Shown piece after piece: positions 60,012-64,000 of a DNA stretch of 64,000 nucleotides. How positions within the stretch are numbered: position 1 is the stretch's first letter; each line of letters opens with the position of its first letter. Origin of the DNA: Lichenifustis flavocetrariae (GTDB lineage: Bacteria > Pseudomonadota > Alphaproteobacteria > Rhizobiales > Beijerinckiaceae); assembly GCF_026130545.1 (NCBI RefSeq), contig NZ_JAMOIM010000016.1, positions 99,443 to 163,442 of the forward strand, given 5' to 3'. Below the pieces are notes generated by a model. That model did no database searches. It worked only from the letters and a program-made list of their open reading frames with translations, and was not told the origin of the DNA. Made by a program: the position numbers and the translations under genes.

Positions 60012-60672
60012 ATGTCACGCCAGCCTGGACGACACTTCCTTCAGATCCCGGGGCCGACCAACGTGCCGCTGCCGGTGCTCGAGGCGATCGCGCGCCCGAC
60101 CATCGACCACCGCGGGCCGGAGTTCCAGGCGCTCGGGCGAACCGTGCTCCACGGCATCAAGACGATCTTCAAGACGGCCGCGCCGGTGATCATCTATCCC
60201 GCGTCCGGCACCGGCGCGTGGGAGGCGGCGCTCGTCAATACGCTGTCGCCGGGGGACGCCGTGCTGATGGCGGAGACCGGGTGGTTGTCGACGCTGTGGC
60301 AGAAGATGGCGGCGCGGCTTGGGATCGAGACGATCGTGATCTCGGGCGACTGGCGCCATCCGGTCGATGCGCGGGCGATCGGCGTGCGTCTCGTCGAGGA
60401 CCGCGCCCATCGCATCAAGGCGGTCGCCGTGGTTCACAACGAGACCTCGACGGGCGTCGCGTCCGATGTCGCGGCGGTGCGGCGGACCATCGATGACGCT
60501 CAGCACCCGGCCCTTCTGCTCGTCGACACGATCTCGTCGATGGGCTCGATCGATTACCGGCACGACGAGTGGGGCGTCGACGTCACGGTCGGCGGCTCGC
60601 AGAAGGGCCTGATGCTGCCGCCGGGTCTCAGCCTCAACGCCGTGTCGGACAAGATTTGGGCCGCCCCAAGGC
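60012..60672 (+). pseudogene. class V aminotransferase (serine/alanine-glyoxylate type), 3' truncated
   Basis: About 219 residues of a family that usually has about 390. FLQIPGPTNVPLPVLEAIARPTIDHRGPEF is the typical N-terminus of alanine-glyoxylate and serine-glyoxylate aminotransferases (PucG-like). VDTISSMGSIDYRHDEWGVD binds PLP, and K198 in GGSQKGLMLPPGL is the Schiff-base lysine. After SDKIWAAP the homology stops and RepA-type DNA begins, so the C-terminal domain is gone. The frame runs on to 60929 through foreign sequence. PucG relatives act in purine (ureidoglycine) catabolism, which fits the gene neighbourhood. Confidence 0.82.
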
Positions 60673-61674
60673 ATGGTGGTGATCTACCGGGCGCCAGGCA
60701 CCGGCAAAAACTTCGTCAGTCTCGATCTGGCTCTGCATATCGCGGCTGGACGACGATGGGCCGACCGCCTGGTCCGTCAGGCCTGGGTCGTCTATGTGGC
60801 AGCGGAAGGCGGCTTTGGCCTGCGCAAGCGGATTGTCGCCGCCATTGCGCATCACGGGATCGATCGGACCGTGCCCTTCGCGCTGGTCACCGCTGCCCCC
60901 AAACTCGGGACTGCATCCGGGGACGCTGACGCCCTTGTCGCAGCCATCCGGAAGCAGACGGCCCGCTTCAGCGTCAAACCGGGCCTTGTCGTTCTCGACA
61001 CGCTGGCGCGCAGCATGACGGGGTCGGACGAGTCGAACGCCGCCGGCATGGGGCACTTCATTGCGACCGTCGAGGAGATCGGACGCCAGCTCGACGCGGT
61101 GATCGTCCCCGTCCACCATGCCGGCAAGGATCCGGCGGCCGGCATGCGGGGGTCGTCAGCCTTGAATGGTGCGGCGGACGGGGTCTGGCGCGTCGAACGC
61201 GACGGGCCGCGCAAAACCATCACGATCGAGAAGTCGAAAGACGATCAGGATGGCGAGGTCCTGCCCTTCGGACTTGTCCGGAGGGAGCTGGGTGTCGATG
61301 ACGACGGGGAGCCGATCACGACCTGTGTCGTGGATCTCGAGACTGACGATGCGCCGCCCTCCGGTGGCGTGCCCGCAGCTGCCACCGTTTCGGGCCAGCG
61401 GGAGGCCGTCCTCAGCGCACTGCGCCGTGCCATCGCGATCGAGGGGAGACCCTCTCGCAATAGGGTGATCCCCGTTGGCATGACGGTCATCAGCAAATCC
61501 AAGCTGTGGCCGTTCCTCGAACCGATCGGCCTCGGCACGAGCAGCAAGAAGAGTTTAGATGCGACCCTTAACCGCCATTTGCGGGACCTTGAGGAGATCA
61601 AGATGATCGAGAGGCACGATGACTGGATCTGGTTGCTGGCACCGGTTGAGAATGAAGATTCGACCGTCGTCTGA
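60673..61674 (+). CDS. RepA-like AAA ATPase (plasmid replicative helicase type), N-terminally truncated
   Basis: The protein has 333 residues with the RecA-like fold of hexameric RepA helicases (AAA_25): VVYVAAEGGFGLRKRI, LVVLDTLARSMTGSDESNAAGMG (Walker B) and VIVPVHHAGKDPAAGMRGSSALNGAADG. Homology begins abruptly at the junction with the aminotransferase remnant. The start-proximal P-loop reads RAPGTGKN, with R for Gly and N for Ser/Thr, which should weaken ATP binding. The C-terminal 120 residues resemble a winged-helix tail. It is probably a non-functional or diverged replication relic. It is the first sign of plasmid-type DNA in the window. Confidence 0.72.
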   Translation: MVVIYRAPGTGKNFVSLDLALHIAAGRRWADRLVRQAWVVYVAAEGGFGLRKRIVAAIAHHGIDRTVPFALVTAAPKLGTASGDADALVAAIRKQTARFSVKPGLVVLDTLARSMTGSDESNAAGMGHFIATVEEIGRQLDAVIVPVHHAGKDPAAGMRGSSALNGAADGVWRVERDGPRKTITIEKSKDDQDGEVLPFGLVRRELGVDDDGEPITTCVVDLETDDAPPSGGVPAAATVSGQREAVLSALRRAIAIEGRPSRNRVIPVGMTVISKSKLWPFLEPIGLGTSSKKSLDATLNRHLRDLEEIKMIERHDDWIWLLAPVENEDSTVV

Positions 61675-62125
61675 GTGACTGATTTAACCAGAAAAGCAGA
61701 AAGTTCACCCGGAAACACTGTCTTTAGTTAGAAGACAGTGTTTCCGGAGGTTTTTGGAGCCGGATTGTCGTCGGATCCGACTGTCTGAAGCCATATAACG
61801 TTGGACCCTGGCGCGGCCTGTGAGGCCAGACATGGAGGCCGTGGAAGATCGCCGACGGCTGCAGGCCGGTGTCGTCCAGGAAGTTTGTGATCCTTTCGCA
61901 TCCGTGATCACTTCACGCGGTCCACGTCTCGAGCGACCTCGGCAATGCGCCCGCTCTCTGTCGCAGAGGCATAGGGGCAGCGCCATCTCGCACTTGGCAA
62001 GGTTTGGGGGGTTGTTGCAAGGGAAGCTGTGCCTCCCACGCCTGCAGCATCCCCAGCACGCCGTCCGAGCCTGAGTTTTGGTGGGGCCAGGGTTCTCAAT
62101 CCGGACGCGGCTCCCCTGCCCATCA
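61675..62125. other. non-coding stretch between the RepA-like gene and the AAA ATPase gene
   Basis: Apart from the perfect inverted repeat at 61709-61747 I see no supported gene. Small frames on both strands lack motifs. I found no iteron array. Confidence 0.5.
61709..61747. repeat. perfect 16-bp inverted repeat with 7-base loop
   Basis: Left arm CCGGAAACACTGTCTT and right arm AAGACAGTGTTTCCGG flank TAGTTAG, 35 bases after the RepA-like stop. There is no T-run, so it is not a classical terminator. It could be a recombination or protein-binding site or a transcript-stabilising hairpin. Confidence 0.85.
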
Positions 62126-63250
62126 TCAACCCCGCTGCGGAACGGAGCCCATCAGGCCAAATCCGATCCCTCGCCCGTGTGAGCCCCCGGATGGGAGAAC
62201 CAGCGCCGCGGCTCGGATCATGTCCGCACCTGTGACGGTCCGGCGTTCATAGTCGGCCGCGATGCCCAGAGCCTGGGTGATCACCGCCTTGGCGCGTCGC
62301 GTGTTGAGACTGGCGAGAGACGCCAGGGCCTCGGGGGCGAGATCGAAAGTGCCTCCGAGAGCGGCATTGAGGGTCGCAAAGATGCGGCTGTAAACCTCTG
62401 CCCTCTGGCCCGCGGTGAGATCCGGAATGTCGAGCACCAGCAGCCGGTCGCGCAGCGGCTCCGACATCGACGCCAGATCGTTCGCTGTCATGATCCAGGT
62501 GACAGCGTCGGCCCGCATCGGCACGTCGTAATACTCGTCGCGATAGGCTCGGGAGGTCTCCGGTTCCAGCATGGTCAGAAGTGCGTCGAGCGGCGTGTCG
62601 TGGGTGCTGAGGCCCGTCATCTTGTCGACTTCGTCGATCACGATGACCGGGCTGATCGTGGGAGCGGCCAGCAACGCCTTGGCAAGCGCGCCGGGGCGTG
62701 CCCCACGCCAGCTGGTGTTGGTGCCGGTCAGAACGCCGCGATCGGCCAGCGTCGACCCTGCGATCACCGTGACCGAGGTCTCCAGCGCGACCGACAGGCC
62801 TTGCGCAAAGTGCGTCTTGCCGATGCCCGGCGGCCCGAGCAGCAGCAGGGGTGGAATGCGCATCGGGGTTGCGGTGGCGAGCGACAGGCGCGCGGCGCGG
62901 CGCACCACATCGGCGGCGTCCCGGAAGTTCGGCGTGGCGTTGCGAAGCGTCGCGAGCCGCTCGATGAGTTCGGGCGTTCCGACGACGAACTGCTTGTAGA
63001 GAGCGTTGCCCTGAAGCAAGCTCCGCAGCAGCTTCACACGGCTCGCCTCCTCGCGGGAGGTCTCGTCGTCGGAGCCCTCGCCCTGTGTGCTGAGACCCCG
63101 GATGGCCTCGCGCAGCGCCCTGCGGTCGATGACGTCGACGCCGAGTTCCATATCGTCGAGAACATGCGGGATGGCTCTGCCGTCAGGCCCATCGACGGGG
63201 TCGAAGTCGTCCTCGTCGAAGGTGAAGTGTGGGTCGGTGTCTGATGTCAT
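62126..63250 (-). CDS. AAA family ATPase (Lon/RuvB-like core)
   Basis: The protein has 374 residues from an ATG at 63250, chosen because the longer frame upstream is low-complexity shadow. After an acidic N-terminus (FDEDDFDPVDGPDG), Walker A GPPGIGKTHFAQGL, Walker B PVIVIDEVDKM, sensor 1 TWIMTANDL and the arginine finger region EPLRDRLLVLDI are present. The C-terminal lid ends about residue 360, so there is no protease domain. Similar AAA proteins occur on rhizobial plasmids near replication and conjugation genes, with unknown role. Confidence 0.85.
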   Translation of the reverse strand: MTSDTDPHFTFDEDDFDPVDGPDGRAIPHVLDDMELGVDVIDRRALREAIRGLSTQGEGSDDETSREEASRVKLLRSLLQGNALYKQFVVGTPELIERLATLRNATPNFRDAADVVRRAARLSLATATPMRIPPLLLLGPPGIGKTHFAQGLSVALETSVTVIAGSTLADRGVLTGTNTSWRGARPGALAKALLAAPTISPVIVIDEVDKMTGLSTHDTPLDALLTMLEPETSRAYRDEYYDVPMRADAVTWIMTANDLASMSEPLRDRLLVLDIPDLTAGQRAEVYSRIFATLNAALGGTFDLAPEALASLASLNTRRAKAVITQALGIAADYERRTVTGADMIRAAALVLPSGGSHGRGIGFGLMGSVPQRG

Positions 63251-63414
63251 GGTTAGGCTCGCTGGTGAGGATGAGTGGGGGCAATGAGGAGAGTTCGGTC
63301 CGGAGTGTCTCGGCTCTCGGGATCGGAATGGCTGGGTGGCGGCCCAGCTCGCAGGTGCCGGCGCAAGGCGGCTGGACGTGGGGTCCGTCGCAGCCGCCCG
63401 GCGTGGCGTCGGAG

Positions 63415-63651
63415 TCAGGCGTCCGCGCCCGCGTCGGCCGGCCCGATCTCCTGGTCGATCTCGCGCCGGATAGCGTCGAGCCGATCCTTGCAGGCCTGGT
63501 AGGCGTCCCGGGCGGCGCGAACGTCGGCCGCCAGGGTGTCGATGGTGGCGGCCGAACCCGGCGCGCGCAGCCGTGTGGCGATCTCGTTGAGACGCTGATA
63601 GGCGGCCGCATAGGTCTGGGTCGAGGCGGGTATGCATGTGGTCTGGGTCAT
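63415..63651 (-). CDS. small coiled-coil protein, exonuclease VII small subunit-like
   Basis: The protein has 78 residues from an ATG at 63651 that overlaps the stop of the large-subunit gene (ATGA). YAAAYQRLNEIATRLR and VRAARDAYQACKDRLDAIRREI form two helices like those of XseB, which binds the large subunit. Identification rests on size, helical pattern and position. Confidence 0.65.
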   Translation of the reverse strand: MTQTTCIPASTQTYAAAYQRLNEIATRLRAPGSAATIDTLAADVRAARDAYQACKDRLDAIRREIDQEIGPADAGADA

Positions 63652-64000
63652 CGCTCGTGCTTTCTGAGAATGGTGGCCGGAGAGGTCTCGAGGACGGCGG
63701 TCACCAGACCGTCCGCGAGCAGGAGGGTCACGCGGCCGGCGTTGAGCGCGGCGGCCTGTGAGCGGATGAGGTGCCCGTCGGCATCGAGCACGAGGGCGAA
63801 GCCACGCCCGAGCACGGCCGCGAGATCGGTTTCGGCAAGGCGCGCCTCGGTGCGGGCGAGAGCGCTCTCGGCTGCGGTCCAGCGGGTCCGGACGGCCGCC
63901 GTGATGCTGGCGAACAGGGCGTCGCAATGCTGGGCGGCGGCCGCCACCTGCGCGGTCGCGACGCGTGTGACAGCCGCGGACGGGGCATCACCTGGATCGA
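63648..64000 (-). CDS. exonuclease VII large subunit-like protein (3' part, runs off the right edge)
   Basis: The visible 117 residues have the XseA C-terminal features: a helical stretch (AQHCDALFASITAAVRTRWTAAESALARTEARL), then AVLGRGFALVLDADGHLIRSQAAA and the final beta barrel strand VTLLLADGLVTAVLE. The large subunit degrades single-stranded DNA with XseB. The N-terminal OB and catalytic domains are beyond the window. Its plasmid-like setting suggests a role distinct from the chromosomal copy. Confidence 0.78.
   Translation of the reverse strand, partial: DPGDAPSAAVTRVATAQVAAAAQHCDALFASITAAVRTRWTAAESALARTEARLAETDLAAVLGRGFALVLDADGHLIRSQAAALNAGRVTLLLADGLVTAVLETSPATILRKHER

Noticed and set aside
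60012..60929. A 305-residue aminotransferase gene as an intact CDS
   Set aside because: Homology ends near residue 219; the remainder is out-of-frame RepA sequence, so the gene is a truncation.
1..64000. CRISPR arrays, insertion sequences with terminal repeats, rRNA operons, iteron-type origin
   Set aside because: I saw no regularly spaced direct repeats, no transposase with flanking inverted repeats, no rRNA sequence, and no iterons near the RepA-like gene.

Overview
The window is high-GC DNA with the gene content and dense, overlapping operons of an alphaproteobacterium. I infer Hyphomicrobiales (Bosea, Methylobacterium or Beijerinckiaceae-like) from the many ABC-type nutrient uptake systems, the rhizobial-type intergenic palindromes and the regulator families. 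It reads as accessory chromosome or megaplasmid sequence. The left third is orderly. The middle and right carry an integrase beside a tRNA, gene remnants, and a plasmid-like right end.

Layout. 0-3.8 kb (minus): the 5' end of a ferredoxin reductase-like flavoprotein lies downstream of a three-gene set of circularly permuted ATP-grasp, alpha-E protein and transglutaminase-like peptidase. 3.9-13.0 kb (plus): a tightly packed run of a DUF3095 cyclase-like protein, a four-gene peptide-type ABC importer, a glycosyltransferase and a polysaccharide-deacetylase-like protein. 13.1-20.1 kb (minus): three glycosyltransferases, a 903-residue ABC-exporter-like protein that has lost every ATPase catalytic motif, and a stand-alone cyclic-nucleotide-binding domain. 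An RpiR regulator with a palindromic operator follows. 21.5-24.1 kb: tRNA-Gln(CTG), a tyrosine recombinase and a decayed tRNA 3' end. 24.3-36.5 kb: two SDR dehydrogenases with an AraC regulator, a divergent fusion of a LuxR helix-turn-helix to a periplasmic-binding-protein fold, a ribose-type ABC importer, a PgdA-like deacetylase and a penicillin-acylase-family hydrolase. 36.6-38.0 kb: remnants of a molybdenum hydroxylase and of a fumarase/aspartase-family enzyme.

38.1-60.7 kb looks like a nucleoside and nucleobase catabolic island. A 13-gene minus-strand operon encodes an FAD monooxygenase, an SDR, an epimerase, a GntR regulator, a PfkB kinase, a SIS isomerase, a BtpA-family protein, a complete BMP-type nucleoside ABC importer, a nucleoside hydrolase and a CodA-type deaminase. 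Divergent from it is a YkoE-type ECF transporter (S, fused A-A', T). Beyond that lie an amidase pseudogene, two adjacent but different ring-opening amidohydrolases (barbiturase/cyanuric acid hydrolase family), a GntR regulator with an in-frame stop, and a truncated class V aminotransferase. Nucleosides would be imported, split to base and sugar, and the base deaminated, oxidised and ring-opened, as in oxidative pyrimidine (barbiturate) degradation. The substrate is inferred, and the ureidomalonase-like amidase step is broken here.

At about 60.67 kb the aminotransferase is cut by plasmid-type DNA: a RepA-like ATPase with a damaged Walker A motif, a perfect 16-bp inverted repeat, an AAA ATPase, and the small and large exonuclease VII subunits, the latter running off the end.
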